DNA of 64,000 bases. Source: Geosiphon pyriformis (Eukaryota; Glomeromycota; Glomeromycetes; Archaeosporales; Geosiphonaceae). Shown here piece after piece: positions 27,673 to 39,239 of the stretch. Numbering within the stretch: the stretch's first letter is position 1; each line of letters starts with the position of its first letter. The notes beneath the pieces were generated by a model. That model had not been told where the DNA came from. It was given only the letters and a program-made list of their open reading frames with translations, and made no database searches. The DNA lies in assembly GCA_016748015.1 (NCBI GenBank), contig JAAOMT010000697.1, forward strand, positions 1,135,152-1,199,151. The letters run 5' to 3'. The position numbers were made by a program, and so were the translations under genes.

Positions 27673-27689
27673 TTATAGAGGTTTGACTG
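27673..27689 (-). repeat. Right terminal inverted repeat of pogo-like element
   Basis: Reads CAGTCAAACCTCTATAA on the minus strand, followed outward by TA. Confidence 0.85.
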
Positions 27690-28990
27690 TATTATTATTT
27701 TTATATTATTTATTATAAAATTAATTAAATCTAAATTAAAACATTTTTTAAAATTAATACTTTTTTTAAATTTATTTTTATTAAAATTGTCATCTAAAAT
27801 AACAAAAAAAATTTATTTATCTAAGTCAATTATATATTTTAAAAAATATTAATATCTAATCTTAAAACAGTAACAAAAAAATTATATTTAAATAGCAATT
27901 ATTAATTAATTAATTAATTTATTTATTTTTATTTTATAAGTGAAGTTCAATTACTATCTAATACAATACAACTATCTAAAGTTCTAAATTAAATGTGATT
28001 TACATATTTGCTACATATAACCAGCCACTTAGCCAATCAAAACAACATTACATAACTATGTCAATTGAAACATCTTTAACTATACCAGCAAAAAACAAAT
28101 AACTAACTTTCGAGCCAATTTATTTTTAAAATCTTATATATATATTTAATTAAATTATTGTTTACAATAATTATAATACCAAATTTTAAATAACTAAAAT
28201 TCAAATTAAAACAAAAACTTTAATTTTTTTAAATTTATTTATAATTTAAAATTTAATTTAGTCTTTATATTTATAATAATTAACTTTTAATTATCTTTAT
28301 ATTATTTATTAATATTAATTTACTTAACAATATTTTTTATATTTTTAATATTGTATATAATAATTTTTTAAATTAAATTAATTATTAAAAAAAAACTATT
28401 TATTAAGTTTTAATAACACAATATTAAAAATCTGAAAGTTTAGTCAATTTAACTTTAAGATATTTTAACTTAAATATTATAAAAACAGAAATACCAAAGT
28501 TTATAAACAATATATTAATAGTTTTTTTAAAAATATTGTTTAAAATTATATTAAAATTAAAAATTAATATTAAAAAAAGCTGTAAATTAAAAAAAAACAA
28601 CAAATAAATATATAATATCTAACTTAAAAAATATTAATAAGATTTAATTAAACAAAAGCTTAATATATTTTAAAGAATTTATTTAGAATTTATTAATAAA
28701 AAGATAAATTAAAAAAACATTAAATAAAATATATTATAACCAAAAATTTGGCCAAAAACAACTATTTAAATTTAAAATTTACTATTAAAAATAATTATAT
28801 AAAAGATAAAAACATTTTTTTTGACATAAAAATTAATAAAATAAGACTAATTAATTTTAAAAAACATATATTTTTAAAATTTTTTAAAAATTTTTTTAAA
28901 TAAATTATATTTTAATTCAAAATATTCAAAATATTTATAAGTTTTATATTAAACTAAATTTAATTTAATTCATTAAAAATTAATTTTTAC
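27690..28990 (-). mobile_element. LINE relic (endonuclease part), interrupted twice
   Basis: Minus-strand coding reads FNLNFSYLKFGI at about 28150-28240, then LFKYNFFVTVLRL at 27860-27920 and LDDNFNKNKFKKSINFKKC at about 27700-27790. These are successive parts of the LINE endonuclease domain, and the block matches the 8.6-9.4 kb relic. A 192-bp insertion (27925-28116) splits the domain, and the pogo-like element begins directly at its 3' side (27689). Heavily AT-shifted; no open frame remains. The 5' boundary is approximate. Confidence 0.6.
27925..28116 (-). mobile_element. Severely 5'-truncated LINE (ORF2 last codons plus 3' tail)
   Basis: On the minus strand it starts with about 22 codons resembling the ORF2 C-terminus (GSKVSYLFFAGIVKDVSIDI, then TAA), followed by the 3' tail shared with three other elements (CTAAGTGGCTGG, AGATAGTAATTG) and an A-rich end. 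It is flanked by AATTTATTT at 27916-27924 and 28117-28125, a likely 9-bp target duplication. It sits inside the endonuclease domain of an older LINE. Confidence 0.7.
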
Positions 28991-29039
28991 TAAAAACACA
29001 AATATAATTTTAAAATAAATAATTATTTTTTATTTTTTT

Positions 29040-31998
29040 TATTTTTTTTATTATGCATTTTATAAGTAAAGCCTAACTGCTGTCTAATATACAGAGCTGA
29101 ACTAAGAGACCCAAACTAAATACAGCTCATGCACTTACTACATGTGGCTAGCCACTTAGGCCAGACAAAACAACACTACACATTTATAATAACTCAAGAA
29201 CTAAAATCCAAACCAGAAAAAAAAAGTCCAGACTTATAACGGCCAAAGCTAACAGAAAACAAATCCAAAACACCAAGCATCCGAACCACACTTTGAGACA
29301 ACACAGATGTCTTATAACATGACAAACCAGATATTACCCCATCATCCCCAATTGTACCAGCCTTTTTCATGTTCACTCTATAACTAGATTTAACTAACCA
29401 GACTCTACTGCAGTACAGCTTAGCAATACTTCTAACAAAATTGACAACAACACCAACAGCCACCTTCCTGATCTCAAAAACCTCAACAGCTTCTAAGCAC
29501 CAATCACTCATGACAAATCTCTTACACATAACCGAATACAAGCCAATATCTAAGAAACAACGACTGAAAAACTGTAAAACAGCAGAAGAAGATGAGACAC
29601 AAGAACCCAACAAAGAAACCCAAGACATGACAGCTTCAGCAAGAATCTCATCATAGACATCAGCATTTATAGCACAAGAAAACACATGATTGGACAACTC
29701 CACCTTTCTACACAATAAGCACAGCACACCAGGGTAACTTTTATTATACAACTTCTTTCAAACAGCCACAGGAAGTTGATAATGCATGGCTTTTATCAAA
29801 TACAACTACAGCACAGAAGACTTCCAGCTGGTAAACCCAGTAAGCATGTGTGAGTCAGGGTGCCAAACTCTCGAGATAGTACTCCAGTTTACACATTCGA
29901 TTAAACTACTCTGAATTATATCATGGCCAGGCCCAGCCTTCCAACGTGCACAGCACACAGACCTAAACAGATCCTTAACAAAATGGTGGGCATTGCCAGA
30001 CATGACTATACTCTCAGCAATCAAAAGCTGCTCCTGCATCCCAATGGGCAAGGAAAACCAAGAACATGTAGTAGCACCAGCAGCAGTGTCAGCTTTAACA
30101 TTACCACAAACACCAGAATGACTTTTAACTTTGACCCAACTTGCACTCAAATCTTTCTTCCTAATCAAATTAAAAATATAGCATCTTTCTACTTAGCACG
30201 GAACTCAGAAATCAGGCACCAGATAAGACAACTCAGAGACATATGCATCAATAGCAGCTTGGCTGTCAAGGTGTACTACCATTGCATTAGAAGAAGAAAC
30301 ACATTCCAATGCCAAAGCAACAGCCTGCAACTCGGCCAAGATGGAAAACATCAAATCACAGACCCTAATACCAATACTACAGTCGATGGTAAGAAAATAC
30401 ACAGCAGCACCATTAGCAACACAAGAAGAGCCAAAATCTTTCAGCAAATCATCTGTAAAAATCTCAAAAGGACCAGACCATAATTTATGTAAACTACTAT
30501 GCAAATCAGAAAATTTCTTGGAAGCCAGAATGTCCAAACCAGAAAGTTAATTGGCCCTAGCCAGATTGGATGACAAAGCACCACCATCATGCAAAAACCC
30601 AGATGTGAATTCAAATTAATAAGGGACAGGCCCTCTTGGGTCAAGTCTCTTTTACTGGCGAAAAGTCTTCCAATCCATCACACAACCCTTCTTATTAAGC
30701 AACCTGTCTCTAAAAACAACACCAAATTACTTCAAAAAATGAACAAAACCAAAGTAAAAAGCACTCCTCAGCACTAATGACATAGGAAATTTACTAAGAT
30801 TATGAAAAACACAAGGCAGATTATTCATTAGGAACAGTTCATTATCTAAAAAATCTCAACCATACCAGCCAAAAAATTGTTCACAGGGCTAACACGTAAC
30901 TTGACAAGAAACTGCAGAGGGTCCAAAAGAGCTCAACCCAAAACTTGCAAATCCAGGAATCTATGCTCAAACAATTGCCCCAAAATGCCCAAAGCATTAA
31001 AAAACATGACCACTGCCACCAATTTGCTCTCAGCCTGTATTTGCTCAAAAGATTTCAGACCATACAATAAGAAGTGATGCAAGGCTGCATCAGGAAAGTC
31101 ACAAAAAAGACCAGCTTTAAGTTTAAGACTCTTCTTAACCAAGGCATCCCACTTGTAGCACACATTTGAAGAAACAAAGCTGAATTGAGTACGATAGCTA
31201 ACAATAGGCTGCAAAACAGCCAATACCAAATATGAAAACTGCTTATCTGTGATAGTCTTCCTGAACACTATATTGACAAAAAAATGAACATCCGAATGAG
31301 CCTTGACCAAATTAGGCCTAGACAAATCCTCTGTTGACAAAAAAATTCCCAAATATCTGTGTGCTTTACCCCTCTTAGCAATAGAAATAAGCTGTCCATT
31401 AATATCCAGAGAAGCAACTTTAACACCTTAATTGATAAAAATGGCCACAGTTTTCTTACTATTAATAGAAATATTATTTATTGTAAAAAATTTACTAGCA
31501 ATGTTCAAGACATACTGCATTAATGCTTGGCAATCACTGATCCAAATGGTGTCATCAACAAAAGCCCCAGCCACAAAGAAAAAAAACATCTTACTACTAC
31601 TCTTAACTCTGCCCGATTTAGCCACAAACTTAGTATCAATTCAGTATTCACATAAATGTTCATGTCTCTTAACTTTACACAATAATGGATCATAAAAAAT
31701 TCTCCAGAAAAGGAGTGAAAAAACCTCACCTTAATCCAAACTATCATGTACCCTATAATCATTTGAGAGACCAAAATTGGTTATCACTCTGTTAATCTTA
31801 TCTTCATGAATACTACCAAAAAACTTAATAAACCTGTCACACATCTTGATATGCCATAAGCTGGTCTTTAAATAATACCAACTAACAGAGTCATATGCCT
31901 TATGCATATCTTGCAAAACCAACCAAAGTTTTTTATTTTTCTTAAGAGCATTTTCAACTACTGACCCAACAGTGAATACCAGAGTCTGAGTAAAGATA
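29040..31998 (-). mobile_element. 5'-truncated LINE, ORF2 from RT to C-terminus
   Basis: Coding order on the minus strand: RT start near 31998; motif A region LQDMHKAYDSVSWYYLKTSL (about 31870-31920); FVDD catalytic box AGAFVDDTIW (FVDD at 31551-31562); thumb-like region KAHRYLGIFLSTEDLSR; RNase H (30205-30537, IFTDDLLKDFGSS, AELQAVALALE, HLDSQAA); VKVKSHSGVCGNVKADTAAG (29806-30168); and a terminal CX2CX7HX3C motif (29674-29721) in 29194-29751. Several frame changes and stops (TAA after HDSLD; TGA after EHLCEY) inactivate it. The endonuclease and early RT are absent, as expected from 5' truncation by target-primed reverse transcription. The 3' tail (29040-29193) ends in T-rich plus-strand sequence, i.e. 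an A-rich end. This is the least AT-shifted ORF2 copy in the window. Confidence 0.85.
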
Positions 31999-32175
31999 AT
32001 TTTTAATACTGAATATTTTATATTTTATTAATAATAATAATATATATTTATAATATAAATTTCTTTAGATTTATTTTAAAAATTTTTAAAATTATAAACA
32101 ATAATATACATAAACAAAATAAATAACACAGTTTTAAATTTATTTTTTTGTTATTATACTGTTTAATTTTCATTA

Positions 32176-34515
32176 GTCTTTTTTTTATTATTATATTTTA
32201 ACAAGCGAGACCCAAATACTACCTAAAACTATGATACCACATAAAAAATTATATTATAGGCATAAATCATGCATTTTCTACACGTGATCAGACACTCAGC
32301 CCAATCAAGAACTCACTATACTGAATCAAAAGTAGGTGAAAATAATCCCAATCCACAAATTCTCTCAATAATACTATTCAGATTCCTAGAGTCAAAAATA
32401 AACTCACTAAGAAACAATTTAGTAGACTCAATATTGCCTCTGGTTTCAGCACCAGACATACACCACAAAGCAATAACACGCTCAATAGTGTCCTCACTTA
32501 AAAAAGAAGGCTTAGCAGCCAGCATACTATCATAATTCATATCACCAAAGTCAACCTCAAATCTAAGACAAGCAATGTTCTTGGAAACCCCAACCAAGAG
32601 GTTAGAAAAATTGTTAACAGCACTCTTCATAGAAATGAGATTCTTCTTAACCTAAACAGCCTTAGCAGCATTATCATCAAGAAGATGAAACACCAAAGCA
32701 ACCAAAGAACCAACAGGCTCAACAATAGACTTGACCAGAGCAGCCAAATCCAAAATCTGCTTTTCCAAAGAGTCCAATCTAGAACCAACAGCAGGATCAG
32801 CAACAGAAGCAGCCAAAGGAGCCATCAAAAAAAGAAACTCAGAAAGACCAGAAGAAGCAGCAGTCTTGGCATATGAAGCAGAACCCACAAAACAAGACTT
32901 GAAAACCTTGAGAACTTTGGGAGTGGGAGGTAGAGAAATTTTGCAATCCATGGCCAGATGGCCCATTTCTTGACACCTAAAGCAGTGCCGGTAGCCAGGA
33001 GTTTCTCACCAGATATGGCATTTTCTTAGAATACCAGACTTGACTACAGCAGAATCCAAATTGCCTTGAAAGTCAAATGTAACCAAAGCGAACTGGAAAC
33101 AATGACCAGAATCAGGAGAACGAGGGATAAAACATGTTCAACCACCAATCTGAAAAATCATATTACTGATTTCAAAGGCAATACAACCAGGGGAAAGATT
33201 GACCAATTTGGTCTTAAACTTATCACAAGACAAAATAGTCTCATTTTGATTCACCAGAGGGAGGATTCTAACACTATCCTTGCCCATCAAGACTGACCAA
33301 TGCTTCAAGGCAGACACAGCAGAGTCCAACTTTTCAAAATAAACCACCACATACTGCCAAATGCCAGCAGGCTTCAGCACAACACAAGCGACACTACCAA
33401 ACACACTGAGAGCCAACTTAATGTCAGCAGCAGACACACCCAAAGGCACATCACGCAGCGCAACAGCAGCAGAAGAGGAACCAGATTCAGAAACCACCAA
33501 AGACTTGGCAATTTTGAAAGTGGCCAAATGAACAGAGCTTGTAAGCTCAACCAGAAATGCAGCTTCCAAAAATTGTTGAGAAGCAAACTCCACACAGAAA
33601 AGCTTCACATTGTCTTTTGAAACAGATTTAGCACCCAAAAAACCATGCACAGACTGAAAAACAGCCTTAACATGAGCCAATTTGATCTTAAAAATAGCAC
33701 CAGAGTGGAGGCCACCCACCCAGCAAACCTTTGACAACTAGTAATAGTTTCCCAAGTACCACCAGAAGTAGCACCAGAAACTAAAGGAGAAGATGAATCA
33801 GTTTCTATTTCATCAGTCCAGTTCCCAAGAACAGGTGACTCAACAGAAGAAAATTGTTTTGCTTCTAAAACTGGTAATGATCTGCCAGAAGACACCACAT
33901 TTGGCAACACAGCCAGTGGTTGATCTTGGCCTATCTTGGAAGATGTGCCGCTGCTGTTGTCATCCATATCAAGAATAGGGCTGGCTGCTGCTATGGAGAT
34001 CTTACCAAAGATCTCATCTGGAACCACAAAGAAGTTCGGTGTGATCATGGCAGTTGTGATTGCCTGCTACTGTTTTTTGGGATTTTTCGCTTTTACGGCC
34101 ATTTGTAAAGCAGTAGTAATAGAAGTAGTAGTGGGAGTGGTGAGAGCAGAAAAGACCAACTTGTTGACTGGTCTGTTATTAAAAATCTTTGGGCTCTTTG
34201 AAGTGGTAGAGACAACACTAGGACTAATCTAAGTGTGCCTTTTTGAAGAGACTTTAACTAAAGAAGAACTTCCAGCCAAAGGTGAAGAAAATGAACCAGA
34301 AGCTGCTAAAGGCAGCTTATTACTATTATTTTTTAAAGGAAATGTTGCCAGAACGTTTTGTCTAGCTGCTTCAATAACAGAGAGACTCTCTCGTGTTGAA
34401 ACTTTATTAGTTATTATAGAAAAAGTAACGTTTGTAACTTTTTTATTCTTAACTCTATTTGTGGTCATGAAATTTAGGAGAAAAAGAGTTTTTTTTAGTT
34501 TTAACTATATATATA
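32176..34515 (-). mobile_element. ORF1-only (half-LINE) element, copy B
   Basis: ORF1 starts at 34468 (MTTNRVKNKKVTNV). Parts in order: low-complexity Ser/Pro-type N-terminus (34229-34468, 33605-34048), RRM-like region (33138-33737, with VALRDVPLGVSAADIKLAL and WQYVVVYFEKLDSAVSALKH), a CCHC zinc knuckle CFRCQEMGHLAMDC (32943-32984), a helical region (32652-32966) and a C-terminal segment (32319-32630, ending PTFDSV then TAG). Frame changes separate the parts. Immediately after the ORF1 stop comes the 3' tail that elsewhere follows ORF2; no endonuclease or RT sequence lies between. Possible 12-bp target duplication TAATTTTCATTA/TAATTTTAATTA (32164-32175, 34516-34527), tentative in AT-rich DNA. 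Length 2.34 kb, close to copy C. Confidence 0.75.
32943..32984 (-). other. CCHC zinc-knuckle coding segment in half-LINE B
   Basis: CX2CX4HX4C is intact: CFRCQEMGHLAMDC. This nucleic-acid-binding motif is usual in LINE ORF1 and gag proteins. It lies in a frame just upstream of the ATG that opens 32652-32966. Confidence 0.9.
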
Positions 34516-35109
34516 TAATTTTAATTAATTAAAAAAATATTTTAAAACCAAATATTTTTTGTTTTTTAAAATTATTGTTTATTTAAATTTTTTATTTTTA
34601 ATTAATGTTATAACTTTTTGCAAATTTTTTTTAATAATAAATATAAATTTAATAATTTTTTAAAATTTTAAAAAAATAATAGTCTTTTAAAATTATTTAT
34701 TATAAAAAATAATTTTTTGACAATTATTAACAAATTAATATCTAAAATATTATTTTTTTATAGGTTTAATTATTTAAATTTTAAAGCAATAAAATATAAA
34801 AATAAAAAAACTATTATTTTATTTGTATTTATCTTTTTAAATTTAAAGTATTTAATAAAAAGTATAAAAAAGCCTTACTTTTATTATTTGTTTTTTAATT
34901 AATATTAGTATTTAAAAAAATTTTTATCTTTTTTGCAAAATTAATTTTTATATTTTTAAATTATTTAATACAAATATTATCTAAAAGTATTTTTAAAATT
35001 AAATTTATCTTATTATTTAAGTTTTTAATATTTTAACCAAAACTTTAAATTTTTGTGTAAAAAAAATTATTTATAAAACCACAATAGTTTTATTTATTAA
35101 CTTCTTTTT
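34516..35109. other. AT-rich spacer, no gene seen
   Basis: A/T runs with a 61-codon Lys/Phe/Ile frame that I consider chance. Confidence 0.6.
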
Positions 35110-35982
35110 AATTATAGTATTAATAATAACTATTAAGTTTAAAACAAAAAAATTATTGTTTTGTAAAATAGTAATAGAAATATAATAAAAACAGATTTTT
35201 TTTTTAAAAAACTGTTTTTTTACTTTTTTAAAAATTTTATTAATATTATTGTTTTATTGTTTGAAAATTTATAAAAATTATTATATATGTTTTTTAATAA
35301 TAAAAAATAATAAATTTATTTAATAAAAATAAAAATAACTAATTAATAATTTTGTAAAAACATAAAGTATTAATATAAAAGTATAATAAAGTTATTAAAA
35401 CTTAAATATATAATGTTTAAAATAAAAATTAAATTAGTATTTAAATAAAAAGTTATTAAATACATAAATAAAATAAAACCAAATAATTTTTTTAATTTAT
35501 ATAGTTTAATATAAGTTTAAATTACTGGTTACATATAAGTAATATTTTTGTTACATATTTTAAGTTTTAATTAAATTATATTTAATTAATACATAAAAAT
35601 AATATTATTAAATTTGTTTTATTAATAATTTAAAATAAATAAACTTTTATTTAATAAGTTTTGTATAAAATAATAACAAAAATATATTTTAATACTGGCT
35701 TAATTTTTTTCCATTTTAATAGTATTAATTCTAATTTTTAAAACTTACAATTATCTTTATTTTAAAATAATAAAACGAATTTTATTCAATATTAATAAAC
35801 ATATTAATGAAATATTGCACAATACAATAATTATTAAATAAAAATTATATTATGTAGGCATACTGCAGAAGTTAAAAACTCTGATTATTGTTATAATTTA
35901 ACAATAATAGGATTTGTTAAATTTATACTGATAAATCAAAAATCTAAAATGTTATTGACACAAATCAAACATATATTAAGCC
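35110..35982 (+). repeat. Duplicated upstream (header) region, copy 2
   Basis: Colinear with 10360-11312, in the same orientation. The match includes ATAAAGTATTAATAT, AAATTTATACTGAT and the block just before the start codon at 35983. Confidence 0.75.
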
Positions 35983-36463
35983 ATGTCTTCCCAAATCATA
36001 ACAAACACACAAAATACCATAGCGAGCATTGAAAATATTAAACAAACATTGAAAAAAGCTGAAACTGAGTATAATAAATACGAGGAAAAGCTGAACAAGA
36101 AGGGTGAGAAGCTGAAGGAAAAAGAGGAAAACCTGAAAAAAAAGAAGAAGAAACTGAAAAAAAAGGAGGAGAAGCTAGAAAAGTTAATAAAGGGTGAGAA
36201 GAAAGATGAGTTATGTGAATTAAAGAAGAATTTGAGACTAGAAAAGTACAAGAACAAAAATGAAAAGCATTGGTGAATAAAAGATATACAAGCACTAAAA
36301 AAGCAAAAAAAAAGCTAGAAAAGCTAAAAGAAAAAGTGAAAAAGCTAAAAGTAGACAAGAATAAGCTAAAAACAAGTAAAAATAGATGGGAGTTACAGAT
36401 GCAAAAATTACAAAATATGTTGATAGAAACAACTAAGACAGATAACTCAGGCATTGAGAAATA
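35983..36463 (+). pseudogene. Coiled-coil header of an effector-like gene (one frameshift)
   Basis: Starts MSSQIITNTQNTIASIENIK and continues as a Lys/Glu/Leu heptad-like coiled coil. The frame 35983-36276 ends HW-TGA while the frame 36270-36464 continues the same pattern (VKKLKVDKNKLKTSKNRW), so a single-nucleotide shift near 36240-36270 in an A-rich run splits it. KLKVDKNK is also present in the kinase-linked copy (11570-11585), where TAGs interrupt it. Start codon and upstream block are homologous to copy 1. It may be the first exon of the NTPase gene beginning near 37027, with an intron between (an acceptor-like AAATTCAG occurs before 37022), or a separate short gene. No signal peptide. 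Confidence 0.6.
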
Positions 36464-37026
36464 GAGTAGAATAAAAAAGTACTTTCTTATCTATCCTATT
36501 ACTATTATCTTTCATTCATTTGACTAATTTGTGCTCATTCATTTTTGCCTCTTGCTTCCAAAATTGCTTTGTATTTGACTCAATAATAAAACCTTTTGAC
36601 TTAATGTTAGCTCTTAATTTAAGTTTTACTTTTCACCTCCGTTATCTATCATCTATACCCATTTTTATATATTTAAAAGAACATTTGATATACTCTTATA
36701 ATGTTAATTAACTATTGCTTTCTTCCTTCTTTTTTCTTGTTGCCAATGTGCTTTATTTGTTTTTTATAGCTAAGTTTTCTGCTGGTAGGTTATTTGTTTA
36801 ATCTATTTTTATTAATATATGTTTTGAGTTTAAAAGTGATCTATTTTAGTATTAAGTTTTGTCTAGTATAAATACTAAATTGTAATTCTTTCTAGTACCT
36901 GACAATAAGTTCATCCCCTCTTTCTTAAAATCTTTGAAAAGTGAGTACCTTCTTTGTAACTAAATTCAATTAAAATTATAATTATCTTTTCTTATTTCTA
37001 ACTATAATGCATAAAATTCAGGATCA

Positions 37027-39044
37027 ATGATGGAGGCATTTGAGCAAAAATACAAAGATGATCTTGGTGTCTTGCAGCTTTTTGAAAAACATATTGACAA
37101 CTGTGCACACAAGTAAACAACTGCTCAAGATTTTAGATATTATGCTCCATACAGTGTTTTTTTCCAAGGATCTGGGACTGGGAAGTCTAGACTTCTTTAT
37201 CAGCTTGCTCAAAACTGCTTTGTTATATACCTATGCTTTTGTGCAAGTTATAGTTCAGGAATTCTACCCCTAACACAAATTGTTCATGATTTCTTTCTTA
37301 ATAAGGAGAAAGATGAAATGGTTTACATAGTGGCATTTTTCTGTAGTTGTATAGAATTTCTTGATGGAAAAAGCATTGAAGATTGGAAGAATCAATAATG
37401 AGATTTTGAATTTGAAAAAAATATAATAAACAAAGTTTATAGCTTAGTGAAATTCTGGAAAAAAGATTCAATTGAGTTAAATTGAATGAAAAAAAAATCT
37501 TGTACAAAAAAAATTGCAGAAGCTTGGAAAAAAATTGAACTCCATTTATTAAAGATTGTCAACAAAAAGGCAAAACTTGTATTTGCATTTGATGAATCAT
37601 AGATTTTACTAGAACAAAGTTAAGTGTTTATCCACACTTGCTAAACTTTATATTGTCTTCCTTTGTGTGTTTTTGCCATATTTGCTGATACTACTTCGAA
37701 ACTCTCTGACATTGTGCCATTATTATTTTTGGATTCTTTGGTTCTAGTATTTTTAAATAAGAGTACACTTTTCTGCCATTTTATTTTATGACTATGTTTG
37801 ATTTATTTAGCCAAACAAACTCGGACTTGAAACAACTATTAAAGTTAGAAAAGTTGTTTGTATTAGGACAACCTTTGTGGAGTTTGGTTTTGAAGAATGC
37901 TGTCAGACTCAATAAACTTATGAAACTAGCATGACAAAAACTTTTAAGTGGAGATATAACTGTGGATAATTGGCTTAAAAACCCAACTTTGGTTTCTGCT
38001 CTTGTTATTTTGTCTTGTTGCATCTCACTTGATGTCACTCACATTGCTTCAGAATTAGTTTTCAGATTCATGAGAATATGCATTCACGTTTTAGAAGATC
38101 AAAATCAATTATTAGCATTCTATCCATCTAAACTAATATTTGCTAAGGCTGCAGCATCATTTATGGAAGACCAGAGTGTGTTAAGAAAACTACTTGACTT
38201 TCTACTAAATGCATTACACACTAGTTACATAAAATCTGGCTATTGTGGAGAATTGGTTGCTTATCTACTTTTAATGTTTGCTTGGGACCATGCTAGTAGA
38301 GATAGAGATATATTACCACACTTGGCAAATCTAGGATATTTGAAGCAGTTTGTTTTATGCCCAATTAGAATGAAAAAGTTTTTGATATCTCTTTTTAGGC
38401 AGAAGAACTATAATGAACATATTCAAAGTTTCTTTCAAAAGTTGGCTGATGGTTTACTTGTATTTACATACTTTATTCTAGTTACTTACACCCCAAACTA
38501 GACACAATTGAGAACTCTATTCATTCACTTTACAGCTATGATATGTAAATATAACCAAGCAGGAGTTGAATTAATATTTCCAGTTTTGTTGGATAGAGAT
38601 GAATCTAATTCTATATTAGTTGATTTTATGTCTTATTTTCTAGTTTAAGTCAAGAATTGGAATTAAATTTACAATAATAATTGGCCTGGATCAGAACTCT
38701 TGAGGGAGTATATCTTTAAAGATGAAACTACAGAGGAAAACCACAATTTCTACCTGTCTTTATATCTTCAGCTGAGTGCTTCAGAGCCAGCTTTGGAATT
38801 ATTTTATATTGAGAACTTTCCAGCCTTTAACACAAAGTTACAAAAAAAAGCACAACTTGAAGCAAAGAAAGCAGGAAAAGCAAAAACACAATATTGTATA
38901 TCTGAATTAGGGTTGGATAAGTCTGTGTATCATTGTCTGGATAAATTGAGTGATGATAATATTAGTATTTTGAGACAGCTTTTGTCTGCATGGCCTGATC
39001 CTTTAAATTTGGCTAAACATAAAAATGTTAAGTCACTATTGTGA
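37027..39044 (+). pseudogene. P-loop NTPase plus nuclease-like protein (Crinkler-like family), pseudogene
   Basis: From ATG 37027 the frame encodes FEKHIDNCAHK, TAA (37114), then Walker A GSGTGKS (37168-37188) and, after TAA/TGA codons near 37398, Walker B LVFAFDES (DE at 37591-37596). A messy stretch follows. From 37784 to 39044 one frame runs about 420 codons with stops at 37932 (TGA), 38499 (TAG), 38646 and 38664 (TAA) but no frame change. It includes LARQ-type helix, LDVTHIASELV, SGYCGELVAYLLLMFAWDH and ICKYNQAGVELIFPVLL. The latter followed by V-stop-VK resembles the E...QxK core of a PD-(D/E)XK nuclease with the Gln codon mutated. It ends ISELGLDKSVYHCLDKLS...SAWPDPLNLAKH. The architecture matches multicopy NTPase-nuclease (CR-type) proteins of AM fungi. 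Dead copy; role inferred only. Confidence 0.7.
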
Positions 39045-39239
39045 TCAATGATGTCACTTGTGTATTAAAAATAAAAATGACATGATATTTTTATTCATTA
39101 GATTAACAATTCAATATTTCAAATAATTAATTAAAATATATATTATTACAGATTTGAGTAACAAGCTAACAAATAGCAAAAAAAAGGCTATTAAAGGTGA
39201 TAGAAATAATAAAGAAAATTCAATCAAAGAAGTAAATTA

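Larger units (their letters stand above)
25470..27689 (-). mobile_element. Pogo-like (Tc1/mariner superfamily) DNA transposon, decayed
   Basis: The ends are near-perfect inverted repeats: TAGTCAGACCTCTATAA at 25470 and, reversed, CAGTCAAACCTCTATAA at 27689. Both are bordered by TA (25468-25469 and 27690-27691), the target duplication of Tc1/mariner elements. The motif CAGTCAAACCTCTATAA is typical of pogo/Tigger termini. The transposase reads on the minus strand from about 27313 (MSEPLFKK). It has a helix-turn-helix-like N-terminus, KFAKLLGMHKNEMQFSNRW, and DIYNADKTELFFHIEPNQTL at about 26760-26820, matching the pogo YNADETGLF region with Glu->Lys and Gly->Glu changes. Many in-frame stops make it non-functional. 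Length 2.22 kb fits a full-length element. Confidence 0.85.

Noticed and set aside
27925-28116. A SINE
   Set aside because: The 5' part reads as the last codons of LINE ORF2 and no tRNA-like or 5S-like promoter is visible, so a 5'-truncated LINE is simpler.
29923-30483. 186-aa plus-strand open frame and similar ones at 29441, 32269, 32685, 33066 and 33300
   Set aside because: They are antisense shadows of the LINE ORF1 and ORF2 sequences on the minus strand, where the real motifs are.
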